DNA of 64,000 bases from Fictibacillus marinisediminis. Lineage in GTDB: Bacteria > Bacillota > Bacilli > Bacillales > Fictibacillaceae. Positions 16,011 to 25,088 of the stretch are shown here, one piece after another. The notes under the pieces are model-generated. The model saw nothing but the letters and a program-made list of their open reading frames with translations, was not told the DNA's origin and did not search any database. Position 1 is the first letter of the stretch. Each line of letters opens with the position of its first letter. A program made the position numbers and the translations under genes. Location of the stretch: the NCBI RefSeq assembly GCF_023149135.1, contig NZ_JAIWJX010000002.1, positions 1,302,001 through 1,366,000 of the forward strand. The letters run 5' to 3'.

Positions 16011-16865
16011 ATGAGTAAAATGAGCATCGCCTTTTCACCATGCCCGAATGATACGTTTGTGTTTCATGCATTGGTCCATGGAATGGTGCCAGGCACCCCG
16101 GAATTTGATGTGACTTATGCCGATATTGACATTACGAATGGATTGGCTGCCCGGCAGGAGGGGCCAGATATACTAAAGATTTCGTATGCTGCACTTCCTT
16201 GGGTGCTTGATCATTATGATTTGATTCCTTGCGGAGGAGCACTTGGACGAGGCTGCGGCCCGCTTGTTCTTGTGAATCAAGATGGCGAAGTAAGTCCGGA
16301 CATGCTGTCAGGAAAAAGGGTTGCCGTGCCGAGCGAACGTTCTACGGCTTATATGCTGTTCCGCCTATGGGCAGCTCAAAATGTACCAGGCGGAATTGGA
16401 GAAACAGTCGTAATGCCGTTTGACCAGATCATGCCGGCTGTTAAAGAAGGTAAGATTGATGCTGGCCTCGTCATTCATGAAGCCCGTTTTACCTATCAAA
16501 ATTATGGCTTGAACCTGTTGGCCGATATGGGTAACTGGTGGGAAGAGGACACTGGGCTGCCGATACCGCTCGGTGCGATTATTGCCCGCAAGTCGATGGA
16601 TATTGAATCAATCACGAAATGGATTCGTTCCTCAGTTGCCTATGCGTGGGAATCTCCAGAAGCGTCAAGAGAATATGTCATGCAGCATGCAAGCGAACTA
16701 TCACTCGATGTAGCTCAGCAGCACATCAACCTCTATGTGAATGAATTTACCGCTGATTTAGGGGAAAAGGGCTATGAAGCGATCACTTCTTTGCTTAATC
16801 GCGCGGCGAAAGAAGGTCTTGTACCGGAAAGAGACTATTCCACACTTTTAAAAATGGAGGACTAA
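16011..16865 (+). CDS. mqnD: 1,4-dihydroxy-6-naphthoate synthase MqnD
   Basis: 284 residues, periplasmic-binding-protein-like fold of the MqnA/MqnD family. The start MSIAFSPCPNDTFVFHALVHG contains the family's SPCPNDTF motif, and ALGRGCGPLVL plus IHEARFTYQNYGL follow. It converts cyclic dehypoxanthinyl futalosine to 1,4-dihydroxy-6-naphthoate. It lies immediately after mqnB, which supports the pathway assignment. Confidence 0.93.
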   Translation: MSKMSIAFSPCPNDTFVFHALVHGMVPGTPEFDVTYADIDITNGLAARQEGPDILKISYAALPWVLDHYDLIPCGGALGRGCGPLVLVNQDGEVSPDMLSGKRVAVPSERSTAYMLFRLWAAQNVPGGIGETVVMPFDQIMPAVKEGKIDAGLVIHEARFTYQNYGLNLLADMGNWWEEDTGLPIPLGAIIARKSMDIESITKWIRSSVAYAWESPEASREYVMQHASELSLDVAQQHINLYVNEFTADLGEKGYEAITSLLNRAAKEGLVPERDYSTLLKMED

Positions 16866-16868
16866 GCT

Positions 16869-17435
16869 ATGAATTCACTAAACATCGATTTTCATAAAAC
16901 AGCCCTCGTCATTATCGATCTTCAAAAAGGGATCGTCAAATTCCCTGGCGGACAAGAGGTAGTGGAAAAAGCTGCTGAATTGGTGAAGCTGTTCCGTCAA
17001 AAAGAGGGATTTATATCGTTCGTGAACGTAGAGTTTCATGATGGAAAAGATGCATTGAAACCAGCCACTGACCAGCCTGCGGCTTCTGCTGAACGGCCTG
17101 CCGATTGGGCTGAGTTTGCACCTGAACTTGGTGTTACGGACAATGATTACGTCGTCACGAAGCGCCAATGGGGAGCTTTTTTCGGTACGGATCTTGATCT
17201 TCAGCTCAGACGCCGCGGAATTGACACCATCGTGCTTTGCGGAATTGCTACGAACATCGGTGTGGAGAGTACGGCGAGAGAAGCCTTTCAGCTTGGTTAC
17301 AACCAAGTTTTTATAACGGACGCGATGGTTTCGCTAAGCCAGGAAGAGCATGACGCATCCTGCCGCTTTATTTTTCCGAAAATCGGTAAGGTAAGGACGC
17401 TGAATGAATTTTTGAAACACATTCACGTGAACTAA
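16869..17435 (+). CDS. Isochorismatase-like cysteine hydrolase
   Basis: 188 residues with the family core: LVIIDLQKGIV (catalytic aspartate), KRQWGAFFGTDLDLQLR (lysine) and IVLCGIATNIGVESTAREAFQLG (nucleophile cysteine, cis-peptide region). It starts 3 bp after mqnD in the same operon. The family includes nicotinamidases and isochorismatases; a real part in the futalosine pathway is not known and the linkage may be positional only. Confidence 0.85.
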   Translation: MNSLNIDFHKTALVIIDLQKGIVKFPGGQEVVEKAAELVKLFRQKEGFISFVNVEFHDGKDALKPATDQPAASAERPADWAEFAPELGVTDNDYVVTKRQWGAFFGTDLDLQLRRRGIDTIVLCGIATNIGVESTAREAFQLGYNQVFITDAMVSLSQEEHDASCRFIFPKIGKVRTLNEFLKHIHVN

Positions 17436-17439
17436 ACAG

Positions 17440-17472
17440 AAGGAAGGATTTCGGTCCTTTCTTCTTTTTTAA
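17440..17472 (+). terminator. Intrinsic terminator of the mqn operon
   Basis: AGAAGGAAGGA TTTCGG TCCTTTCTTCT followed by TTTTT. Confidence 0.85.
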
Positions 17473-17473
17473 T

Positions 17474-17766
17474 GGCTGTTTTCATAACCTTTGTTGCTCT
17501 TAGGAGTGGTTGATTTCCGTTTCAGGATGCTCGCTTTCGCGTGAGGTGAGCCATAGCGGCGCAAGCGCCTACCTCCTCGGCGCAGGCGCCTGTGGGGACC
17601 TGTCCCGCATATCCCGCAGGACAAGGAAGGCTTCGGCAGCGTTATATCGCACGAAGAAAATGTGAAATTCATTTTCGAGGAGTCGCGCACCTTGCACTCC
17701 AATCACCTTGGCAATGAAGGCTGTTTACAAAAATGACCCAAAAGCAACAATCTTTTAGAAAAGAGC
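17474..17766. repeat. 293-bp repeat element with imperfect terminal inverted repeats
   Basis: Ends form a 24-bp imperfect inverted repeat (17474-17497, GGCTGTTTTCATAACCTTTG..., against 17743-17766). Inside is a reverse-oriented copy of the widespread Bacillaceae core that also occurs at 27.4 kb: GATTTCCGTTTCAGGATGCT, GCTCGCTTTCGCGTGAGGTG, and the GCGCAAGCGCC/GGCGCAGGCGCC palindromes. Compared with the 27.4-kb copy it carries about 55 extra bases around 17632-17685. It fills the gap between two convergent operons and encodes nothing. Confidence 0.75.
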
Positions 17767-17770
17767 TTTT

Positions 17771-18883
17771 TTAATTGATGATCCCTTTATAATTAAGACT
17801 TACCTTTACCTTTGGCTTGAAGGTGATCTTTCGATAGTCTTTATCCCAATTCTGCTTTTTCCATATCTCCGGATGATAGGCCATTAATTCCCTTCCGATT
17901 CCAAGAAAATCACAGTTTGCTTTTTGTGTTTTTTTCATTACGCTGTATGCCTGGTGCTGCAGCATCTTGCCCAAGTGATCCTCTAACAAAGTAATTTCTT
18001 TCTTGGAATCTAAATGATCATGTGGAAATTCATTGATCGTAATGTCGATCGTCATGGGTATGTTTACAACCAAATGACCTGCAGAACCCTTCGAAATTTC
18101 AAGCTCGGCATCCGATTTATTGACTTCATATGAGATGTTTTCCTTCTTTCCATCTACCTTCACTTTATCAGAGTTGATCATATGCTTGTTTTTACGATTG
18201 GCAAGTAAGAGCAGCAATTTGGATTCCTTTCTGTTCAATGTGACCCCTGAAAATTTGTCCCTGTGAAAGAGGGCGATTCCGAGTACAGAGGCCGTTTTAT
18301 TCGTTTCATTCAATTTGACATAGGGGAGACCAAGCCCTTTCCCCTTGTCAAAAAGTATGGTGCACATTGACTGGATGGTTTCTTTTGGAACTTGCGAATT
18401 GGTTTCAGCTGTATCAATCAATCCTGCCAAATAGCTCCCGATGAGTTCCTGGCCCACTTGTTCTAAAGAAAGGATGGTTCCAGGACTCCCCTTGACAATA
18501 ATGTATTTTGCGTTTAATGGACTTTCCGGTGTCCGATAGAGAATGTCAAGCAAAGGCAGAATCCCTTTAGAAGCCAGTTTGTTCTGCACGAGGAAAGTTT
18601 GGTTCTTTGCGTACATTAAAACGCTGGATAGCTGGTCGTTCAATTTAACTCTCGCATTCCGTGGTGAAGCAGCCTGAGTCTTATAGGTTTTATTGATCGA
18701 TTGAATTTCCTTTGCCGTATAGGATTGGATCGCGATATTCGTGATAATCTCCCCTTTTTTTCCCTCTTCAAAGGAACTGGATGCAGCAAATATCGTATCC
18801 TTTAATTGTTTTTGATCCCAGCAGCCAGTCAGGATGAGCACTAGACCCAAAAATACAATCATCTTTTTCTGAAGCCCGTTCAA
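17771..18883 (-). CDS. GerA-family germinant receptor subunit C (lipoprotein)
   Basis: 370 residues beginning at TTG (18883), behind AGGAGA, overlapping the stop of the B-subunit gene. Lipoprotein signal with LTGCWDQ: the cysteine of LTGC is the lipid site and CWDxxE/Q is the hallmark of GerAC proteins. Typical internal segments follow, and a C-terminal domain with AYSVMKKTQKANCDFLGIGRELMAYHPEIWK, also hallmark GerAC. Part of the spore inner-membrane receptor that senses germinants. Confidence 0.93.
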   Translation of the reverse strand: MNGLQKKMIVFLGLVLILTGCWDQKQLKDTIFAASSSFEEGKKGEIITNIAIQSYTAKEIQSINKTYKTQAASPRNARVKLNDQLSSVLMYAKNQTFLVQNKLASKGILPLLDILYRTPESPLNAKYIIVKGSPGTILSLEQVGQELIGSYLAGLIDTAETNSQVPKETIQSMCTILFDKGKGLGLPYVKLNETNKTASVLGIALFHRDKFSGVTLNRKESKLLLLLANRKNKHMINSDKVKVDGKKENISYEVNKSDAELEISKGSAGHLVVNIPMTIDITINEFPHDHLDSKKEITLLEDHLGKMLQHQAYSVMKKTQKANCDFLGIGRELMAYHPEIWKKQNWDKDYRKITFKPKVKVSLNYKGIIN

Positions 18884-19968
18884 TTTGCTGTTCTCCTTTT
18901 TTTAATATACGAAAGCCCTAGTAAGAGCACTGGAAGAATGATGATGAAAAAATAAATGTAAGGTCTCATAAACGCAGACCACTCCGCTGACAATTGATCT
19001 GACTGTATTGGAAAATAAGCAGTAATGCAAACAGCCAGACAAATAAAGGGAATGAAAGGGCGGTGAGACGTTTTTTTAAACAAAACTTTTGCAGCTAATC
19101 CGGCAATATGGATAAAAGTGACCATCGAGGTAATGACAGAAACGACCCATATCGTAAGGAATACCAAGTCAACACGTTCTACGAGGTTATACTGAATGGC
19201 TTTTAATAAATAAAGAACAGGCTCTGGAACGATCAAAAATTCATCGGGACTGAAAAATACTAAGCATGTCAGCGTTATATAGACATAAAAAGAAACGATG
19301 GTTAAGTTGCTCAGCATGACCATCTTCAGTTTCTTTTTTGAACTTGTTTTTACAAAAGGAGCATATATCAAAAGACTCTCAAACCCCAGGAGCGCAAGAA
19401 TGGCCTCTTTTGATCCTAAGAGCATCGACTTGATTCCGGCTTGGCCGATGGGAAAAAGATAACGAACATCTGCATTCTGAAAAGCAGTTAAGGTCAGCAA
19501 GAACAAAATGATAAGTAAGAACGATACCAATACATAAAAACGTGCGATTTTCGGAAGATCTTCCTTTGCAAAATATAAAGCAATGACTGCAAAAAGAATA
19601 ATTAAAATCCAGGCTGGCGTTAAGGGATATACCCACCGTTTCAGAATATTGATAGATAGCACGGCAACGAGGGTGGCAACCAGCGTAAAATAGAGAATAT
19701 AGGCTGAATTGAGAATTCTTCCCACAATATTTCCAAGCAGGATCGTATTGATTTCAAAAAGATTATTGTCAGGGAACCGTCTGACTAGAAACCAATGAAA
19801 AAGGGTGACGATCTGTACCAGGATGCCTCCGATCAGCATGGAGATCCAGCCGTCTGTTTTTGCAGCCTTAAAAAGGCTATAAGGCAAAGAGAGAACCCCA
19901 ATGCCAACTTGGGTTTGCAGAACAAAAAAGTAAAATTGAAATGCGGTTATTTTATTCGTTTGTTTCAT
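18880..19968 (-). CDS. GerA-family germinant receptor subunit B (transporter-like)
   Basis: 362 residues from the ATG at 19968 (GGGAGCA site); an upstream start at 19995 lies deeper in the A-subunit gene. Ten or so membrane helices of the APC transporter superfamily, with GVLSLPYSLFKAA near the start as in GerAB proteins. This subunit forms the germinant binding site. It overlaps both neighbours, giving a tightly coupled A-B-C operon. Confidence 0.93.
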   Translation of the reverse strand: MKQTNKITAFQFYFFVLQTQVGIGVLSLPYSLFKAAKTDGWISMLIGGILVQIVTLFHWFLVRRFPDNNLFEINTILLGNIVGRILNSAYILYFTLVATLVAVLSINILKRWVYPLTPAWILIILFAVIALYFAKEDLPKIARFYVLVSFLLIILFLLTLTAFQNADVRYLFPIGQAGIKSMLLGSKEAILALLGFESLLIYAPFVKTSSKKKLKMVMLSNLTIVSFYVYITLTCLVFFSPDEFLIVPEPVLYLLKAIQYNLVERVDLVFLTIWVVSVITSMVTFIHIAGLAAKVLFKKTSHRPFIPFICLAVCITAYFPIQSDQLSAEWSAFMRPYIYFFIIILPVLLLGLSYIKKRRTAN

Positions 19969-21496
19969 TTTGCTGCTCCCAGTTTCGTAAGGCATTTTGG
20001 CGTTGTTTCCTTGTTGGCTGAATAATGGAGGGTCTCTTATTCAAATACTGCTCATGCGAGCGGATAATAAAGTCTTTCACTCCGGCCATACTTAAAGGCG
20101 CGATCGGCGTGAAATAAGGATAGCCAAGGGATTCAAGGATACAAAGGTGCATGATAATGACCATGAAAATGAGCACGATCCCCAAATAGCCAAAAAAAGT
20201 CGCACCGATCATCAGTGGAAAACTCAGAAGGCGAAGGGCGATGCTCATCTCGTTGGATGGAACGACAAAGGATGAAATAGCTGTTAGCGCAATGATGATA
20301 ATCATCATATTGGATACCAGATTTGCCTCTACGATGGCTGTACCGATAACCAATCCGCCGACGACACCAATTGTTTGAGCAATTGAAGCCGGGAGACGAA
20401 CGGAAGCTTCTTTCAGCAATTCAAGAATGACAACCATGAGCAATGCCTCTGCTATAGGTGGAAATGGCACATTCTCCAATGATCCTTTTACTGTTAAGAT
20501 CAGGTCTTGCGGAATCAGTTCATAATGAAAAGAGATGGTAGCGATATAAAGAGACGGCAGGGTCATCGCCATGAAAAATCCAAGAATACGTATGATTCGC
20601 AAGAAAGAAGCATAGATGGAGCGTGAGTTATAGTCTTCTGATGATTGATAGAATGAAATAAAACTGGCGGGTGCAACCAGGGAAAGGGAACTGCCTTCTA
20701 CCATTAGTGCTATTCTGCCTTCTAATAAATTGCCGACGACACGATCGGGCCTTTCTGTACCTAATATTTGCGGAAAAGGTGAGAAAGGCGAGTCTTCAAT
20801 AGCTTCTTCGAGAATCCCTGTTGTATCGAGTGCATCGACTTCAATAGCGTTCAGGCGATCGGTCACCTCTTTCAACAAACGGGGGTTCGCAATTCCTTTT
20901 ATATAGACGAGCGCTACTTTTGTCAGCGAGACCGAACCAATCTCAATATATTTGACGATTAAACCTCCGTTCATAATTCTTCGCCGCAGAAGGTTGATAT
21001 TGGTATCGACGTTTTCCACAAAACCTTCTTGCGCTCCTCGCATGACCCTCTCGTTTAAGGCTTCACTGACTTGTCTTCCCGATGGTCTTGTCGCGTCAGC
21101 GGACCAAATGGTAGTTTCCCCTTCGATAATCAGGACAAGAGCTCCTTTGCACATGAAAGAGACGGCTTCCATGATGTCCGTCATTTCGTGGATTGAACCC
21201 ACATTTAACACTTGGTATAAATCTCCGGATTGGGATTTCAGGAGAGGTTTTATGATGTGTTCATCCAGCTTAACTGAATCCATGAGCGGAACAAAGAAAA
21301 GCAACAGAGCATTTTTACCCTGAAAAGTTAGCTCTCTTTTGCCAATGTCATGAGAATGATCCAGGTAGTCTATTATTTTTTCTTTATTTTCATTGAGGCT
21401 GCTCGATGTTGGAATAACAGGCTGCTTCATCTTGCGCAACCCTTCAGTAGGCGTTTGTGAGGACAGCTTTTTTGATTTTTTCCAAAATGACGCCAT
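19952..21496 (-). CDS. GerA-family germinant receptor subunit A
   Basis: 514 residues. A soluble N-terminal half (GerA N1/N2 lobes with LLRRRIMNGGLIVKYIEIGS and LEGRIALMVEGSS) is followed by about five membrane helices (FPPIAEALLMVVILELLKEASVRLP, a strongly conserved GerA block). A-subunits form the ion channel of the receptor. First gene of the operon. No forespore promoter could be assigned with confidence upstream. Confidence 0.94.
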   Translation of the reverse strand: MASFWKKSKKLSSQTPTEGLRKMKQPVIPTSSSLNENKEKIIDYLDHSHDIGKRELTFQGKNALLLFFVPLMDSVKLDEHIIKPLLKSQSGDLYQVLNVGSIHEMTDIMEAVSFMCKGALVLIIEGETTIWSADATRPSGRQVSEALNERVMRGAQEGFVENVDTNINLLRRRIMNGGLIVKYIEIGSVSLTKVALVYIKGIANPRLLKEVTDRLNAIEVDALDTTGILEEAIEDSPFSPFPQILGTERPDRVVGNLLEGRIALMVEGSSLSLVAPASFISFYQSSEDYNSRSIYASFLRIIRILGFFMAMTLPSLYIATISFHYELIPQDLILTVKGSLENVPFPPIAEALLMVVILELLKEASVRLPASIAQTIGVVGGLVIGTAIVEANLVSNMMIIIIALTAISSFVVPSNEMSIALRLLSFPLMIGATFFGYLGIVLIFMVIIMHLCILESLGYPYFTPIAPLSMAGVKDFIIRSHEQYLNKRPSIIQPTRKQRQNALRNWEQQNETNE

Positions 21497-21654
21497 TTGC
21501 TTTTCACCCCAGGTAAGATACTGCTCTTAGTATGAGATGAGGGAAGAAAAATATGTATGGATAAAGCTTATGATGAAAGGTAACGATTGTTCGAGAATAA
21601 GACCTGTACGTGATGAATATCCATGCTATAAAACGAGAGCGGGAGCGAAAAGGT

Positions 21655-21942
21655 ATGGACCGAGAAGGAACGACCAATCCGGGGGATATTGCCCTGAAAG
21701 AAGGCTATCGAATCGAAGCTGCAGTAAAAGGATTACAGCATCCCATCAAAGTGGAGGTCTTTGCGATCAACCGCAGTGGAGTTGCTGCATCTGCAACAGG
21801 AGGACGAGGCTTAGAACAGCCGAAGGATGTGGCTTTTGGTCCGGATGGTTCCCTGTATGTTTCCGACTTTGGAACCTTTCCGCCTATGGGGCCGGACGCT
21901 CCCAAGCGGTCCGGGATGATCTGGAGAATATTTAAGGTTTAG
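21655..21942 (+). pseudogene. Internally deleted sugar dehydrogenase/NHL-type beta-propeller remnant
   Basis: About 95 residues. The start (DREGTTNPGDIALKEGYRIE) is the N-terminus of long glucose/sorbosone dehydrogenase-like propeller proteins, and the end (KDVAFGPDGSLYVSDFGTF, then SGMIWRIFKV) is their C-terminus. The whole middle is missing and the join stays in frame. I infer an in-frame deletion of several hundred codons; not expected to be functional. Confidence 0.6.
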
Positions 21943-22507
21943 ATCGTAGCCGCCTGCTCACATATTTTTTTAGAATAAAACATGTGATTTCCACCCAGAC
22001 CAAGCTATACCCCCACGAGAAAAAAAATAGGGAAAGCCAAAGATAAAAATTGCCGATACTGTGGAATCCGGGCCCGAATAGAGGAAATTGAAATCCGATC
22101 AGCATGATGCAAATTCCAGAAATAAGACAAATGGAACCAGTGGTTACAATCAAAATACGTCTTTTAAAAAAAGTAAATCCCTGGCCTAATCCCAATCCAA
22201 GCAAACCGGTTGTGAAAATAAAAATCAATAATTCACTAGGCTGCACAATAACAAGGAGCAGACATGTTAAAACGAAGGAGTAGAACCCCAGAAGCGGAGA
22301 AACGATGGTGATCAAAACAACAGGAAGAGTGGAAAGGGGGCTGATGAGTAGTCCAATCATCGGCAGGGTACCTCCGGCAGATTGTAGGAGTGCTGTCACT
22401 GCAGAAGCAATGGAAGTCAATACGAGTAAAGCAGTTTTAGAAAAGCGGTTCTGAACAGAGTATGCTGCCATTTCAACAAGGCGATCCATTCTTTTAAAAA
22501 GGTACAT
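21932..22507 (-). CDS. Unrecognised integral membrane protein
   Basis: 191 residues with five to six hydrophobic helices, no soluble domain and a basic C-terminus (KKYVSRRLRSKP). The ATG follows GGAGG at good distance. I cannot place it in a family. Its end overlaps the propeller remnant by 11 bp. Neighbour of the germination operon but with no visible link to it. Confidence 0.6.
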   Translation of the reverse strand: MYLFKRMDRLVEMAAYSVQNRFSKTALLVLTSIASAVTALLQSAGGTLPMIGLLISPLSTLPVVLITIVSPLLGFYSFVLTCLLLVIVQPSELLIFIFTTGLLGLGLGQGFTFFKRRILIVTTGSICLISGICIMLIGFQFPLFGPGFHSIGNFYLWLSLFFFSWGYSLVWVEITCFILKKYVSRRLRSKP

Positions 22508-22629
22508 AGAAACCTCCTGCCATTCATTTTTTACGTGACTATATCAATATAGTCCTGAACGTAAGGGGCATTCCTATTTTTATATGGGTGTTTATGAATA
22601 ACCTTAAAATGATGGAGGATGGATTGAAA

Positions 22630-22662
22630 GAGCCTGGGATTTCAACGCTCCCGGCTCTTCAT
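22630..22662 (-). terminator. Intrinsic terminator of the 45-residue ORF
   Basis: Minus-strand stem AGAGCCGGGAGCG / TCCCAGGCTCT followed by TTC; only a weak T tract. Confidence 0.5.
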
Positions 22663-22675
22663 CATTCATGGTGAT

Positions 22676-22813
22676 TTATATCATTTCTTCTGTTTCTATA
22701 TCAGGTTCTTCGTCGCTTTTGTTAAATTCCGGTCCGCCGTATTGCTCGTTGATCTCTTTAGCTAGTTGCTCCAGGAACTCATCTGAGAATAAGTGCCCTT
22801 CTTTTTTAGACAT
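22676..22813 (-). CDS. Conserved-looking 45-residue acidic protein
   Basis: ATG at 22813 behind AAAAAAGGAGGATTTAAA, an ideal ribosome binding site. The product begins MSKKEGHLFSDEFLEQLAK, continues EINEQYGGPEFNK and ends in an acidic tail. Amphipathic helix then disordered tail. Small proteins of this shape recur in Bacillaceae, sometimes under unsupported transporter names; I assign no function. Convergent terminator downstream. Confidence 0.7.
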   Translation of the reverse strand: MSKKEGHLFSDEFLEQLAKEINEQYGGPEFNKSDEEPDIETEEMI

Positions 22814-22964
22814 TTTAAATCCTCCTTTTTTTCGGGAAGTTCAAAATTTCTTTGTATATTAAATATTACCCACATCTTTAAAATTACCTTTAAATAAAGT
22901 TTTTAATCTTTGTATTTACATTTTTTGAAGACAGGAGTATTATTATCTAAGTTTCAAATTCTTA

Positions 22965-23123
22965 AATCGCTTAAACCAATTGGTGCGGGGGAACCATAAT
23001 GGGCTTTTTTAAAAAGTCCTGGGGGTGAATCCTTAAGCAGGTAGGGCTACTCAATGGCCCGAATCCGACAGCTAACCTCGTAAGCGTTAATGAGAAGGAA
23101 ATGAAGCTTGTGAGACTGGTAAA
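22965..23123 (+). ncRNA. ydaO/yuaA-type c-di-AMP riboswitch
   Basis: Leader of kimA with the conserved blocks AATCGCTTAAACC, GGGGGAACC, GGGGGTGAATCC, GCAGGTAGGGCTACTC, CCCGAATCCGACAGCTAACC and TCGTAAGCG in the expected order. It binds cyclic di-AMP, which is known to lower expression of potassium importers. A GGCTT...GGGGGC / T6 segment at about 23150-23166 may be the terminator part. Confidence 0.95.
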
Positions 23124-23210
23124 CAAACGTCCGCAGGTCTATTAAAATTGGCTTGGGGGCTTTTTTCATGTTCATCTATACACAAATTTTTTATCGGCGG
23201 AGGAAAAACA

Positions 23211-25034
23211 GTGTTTTCTTATTTAAAGAGACTATTAATCGGAAGACCGCTCAAATCAAATGAGCTGGGGGAGCAGAAGCTTAACAAAACAAAAGCTTTA
23301 GCCATTCTTTCCTCAGATGCGTTATCATCTGTTGCGTATGGACCGGAGCAGATCTTGATCGTCTTAGTTACGGTTGGTGCTGCGGCTTTCTGGTATTCCA
23401 TTCCCATTGCGGTTGGTGTACTTATTCTTTTAACTGCACTTATTTTGTCTTATCGGCAGATTATTTTTGCCTATCCACATGGCGGTGGGGCTTATGTTGT
23501 TTCAAGAGATAATTTGGGCGTGAATCCTGGATTAATCGCAGGCGGCTCGCTGCTGGTTGATTATATTTTAACCGTGGCAGTTAGTGTGTCAGCGGGTACA
23601 GATGCTATTACGTCTGCTTTCCCGGCGCTGCATTCTTATACTGTACCGATTGCGATTGTGTTTGTTTTGTTCCTTACAACTTTAAATTTGCGTGGGGTAA
23701 CAGAATCTGCTTCAATTTTAGCTTATCCCGTTTATCTGTTTGTCCTAGCTTTATTTATCTTGATAGGTGTTGGATTGTATCAAATTTCAACGGGCCAGGT
23801 GCCTGCTGACTTACATACGTCTGTTGGAACACCAGTTGCCGGAATCAGTCTGTTTTTATTGCTGAAGGCCTTTGCTTCAGGCAGCTCAGCGTTAACAGGT
23901 GTAGAAGCCATTTCCAATGCTATACCGAATTTCAAGGATCCTGCCCCCAACAATGCGTCAAAGACGTTGATGGCCATGGGCGGATTATTGGCTTTACTAT
24001 TTTCAGGAATTGTTTATTTGGCTTATTATTATGGAATTACTCCAAGTGTAAAGGAGACAGTGGTTTCTCAAATTGCCGACCATACATTTGGAAGAAACTA
24101 TATGTATTATTTTATTCAGGGAACAACAGCATTAATTCTAATTTTGGCGGCAAACACAGGATATTCCGCTTTCCCGTTGCTCGCAGTTAACCTTGCAAAA
24201 GACAAATTTATCATGCGGATGTTTACCATTAGGGGTGACAGGCTTGGTTACTCAAATGGAATCATTACATTGGGAGTCAGCGCGATTATCCTGATCATCC
24301 TGTTTAAAGGACAGACAGAGCATCTTATTCCGCTTTATGCCGTCGGGGTGTTTATCCCTTTCACTTTGTCTCAGTCAGGCATGATCGTGAAATGGATCAG
24401 GGAAAAACCAAAGGGATGGGTATCAAAGCTTATTATCAATGCAACCGGAGCTCTCATCAGTTTAACGGTAACCCTGATGTTCTTCTTTACTAAATTTCCA
24501 CAGGTGTGGCCGGTATTAATCTTCTTGCCGATCATCGTCATCATCTTTCATAAGATCAAAACACATTATGAATTAGTAGGAGAACAATTAAGAATTAAAC
24601 CGGATCAGCAGCCGAAGACGATTGAAGGCAACGTCATTATCGTACCTGTAGCAGGAATTACACAAGTTGTTGAAAACTCCATTAATTTTGCTACCTCTCT
24701 TACAGATCAGGTCATAGCGGTATATGTTGCATTTGAGCGTGAGGACGAAAGAATTTTCGAAGAAAAATGGAAGAAATGGCAGCCGAATGTGCGCCTCGTT
24801 ACGCTGCATTCCCATTATCGAAGCATTATCCAGCCATTGACGAAATTTATTGACACGGTGCAGCATAAAGCCAATGAAAATAACTATCAAGTAACCGTAT
24901 TGATACCTCAGTTCATTACGAAAAAAAGCTGGCATAATATTCTTCATAACCAGTCAAGCTTACTGATTCGAGCGTATTTGCTCTTTAAACGAGATGTGGT
25001 CATTGCGACCGTGCCTTACCGTTTTAAAAAATAG
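23211..25034 (+). CDS. kimA: KimA-type high-affinity potassium importer
   Basis: 607 residues from the GTG at 23211 (CGGAGGAAAAACA just upstream), the exact length of B. subtilis KimA. Upstream in-frame starts fall in the riboswitch expression platform. APC-type membrane domain of about 12 helices starting with LIGRPLKSNELGEQKLNKTKALAILSSDALSSVAYGPEQ, then a cytosolic USP-like C-terminal domain (from about residue 470, NVIIVPVAGITQVVENSINFA) that in KimA binds c-di-AMP. Controlled at RNA level by the riboswitch upstream, so c-di-AMP acts twice. Confidence 0.95.
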   Translation: MFSYLKRLLIGRPLKSNELGEQKLNKTKALAILSSDALSSVAYGPEQILIVLVTVGAAAFWYSIPIAVGVLILLTALILSYRQIIFAYPHGGGAYVVSRDNLGVNPGLIAGGSLLVDYILTVAVSVSAGTDAITSAFPALHSYTVPIAIVFVLFLTTLNLRGVTESASILAYPVYLFVLALFILIGVGLYQISTGQVPADLHTSVGTPVAGISLFLLLKAFASGSSALTGVEAISNAIPNFKDPAPNNASKTLMAMGGLLALLFSGIVYLAYYYGITPSVKETVVSQIADHTFGRNYMYYFIQGTTALILILAANTGYSAFPLLAVNLAKDKFIMRMFTIRGDRLGYSNGIITLGVSAIILIILFKGQTEHLIPLYAVGVFIPFTLSQSGMIVKWIREKPKGWVSKLIINATGALISLTVTLMFFFTKFPQVWPVLIFLPIIVIIFHKIKTHYELVGEQLRIKPDQQPKTIEGNVIIVPVAGITQVVENSINFATSLTDQVIAVYVAFEREDERIFEEKWKKWQPNVRLVTLHSHYRSIIQPLTKFIDTVQHKANENNYQVTVLIPQFITKKSWHNILHNQSSLLIRAYLLFKRDVVIATVPYRFKK

Positions 25035-25036
25035 TT

Positions 25037-25087
25037 GATGAAAAAAACACTTCCGAAGATTTTACCTTACGGAAGTGTTTTTTCTGT
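25037..25087. terminator. Bidirectional intrinsic terminator
   Basis: AAAAAACACTTCCG / CGGAAGTGTTTTTT stem with an asymmetric loop between kimA and the convergent MFS gene. Confidence 0.88.
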
Positions 25088-25088
25088 T

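Noticed and set aside
15281..16027. 248-residue leftward ORF over mqnB
   Set aside because: Antisense shadow of the strongly recognisable futalosine hydrolase; serine/alanine-rich composition typical of shadow frames.
17500..17710. Possible CRISPR or small RNA gene in the GC-rich palindromic region
   Set aside because: The palindromes GCGCAAGCGCC/GGCGCAGGCGCC belong to a dispersed Bacillaceae repeat that recurs at 27.4 kb; no regular spacer-repeat unit.
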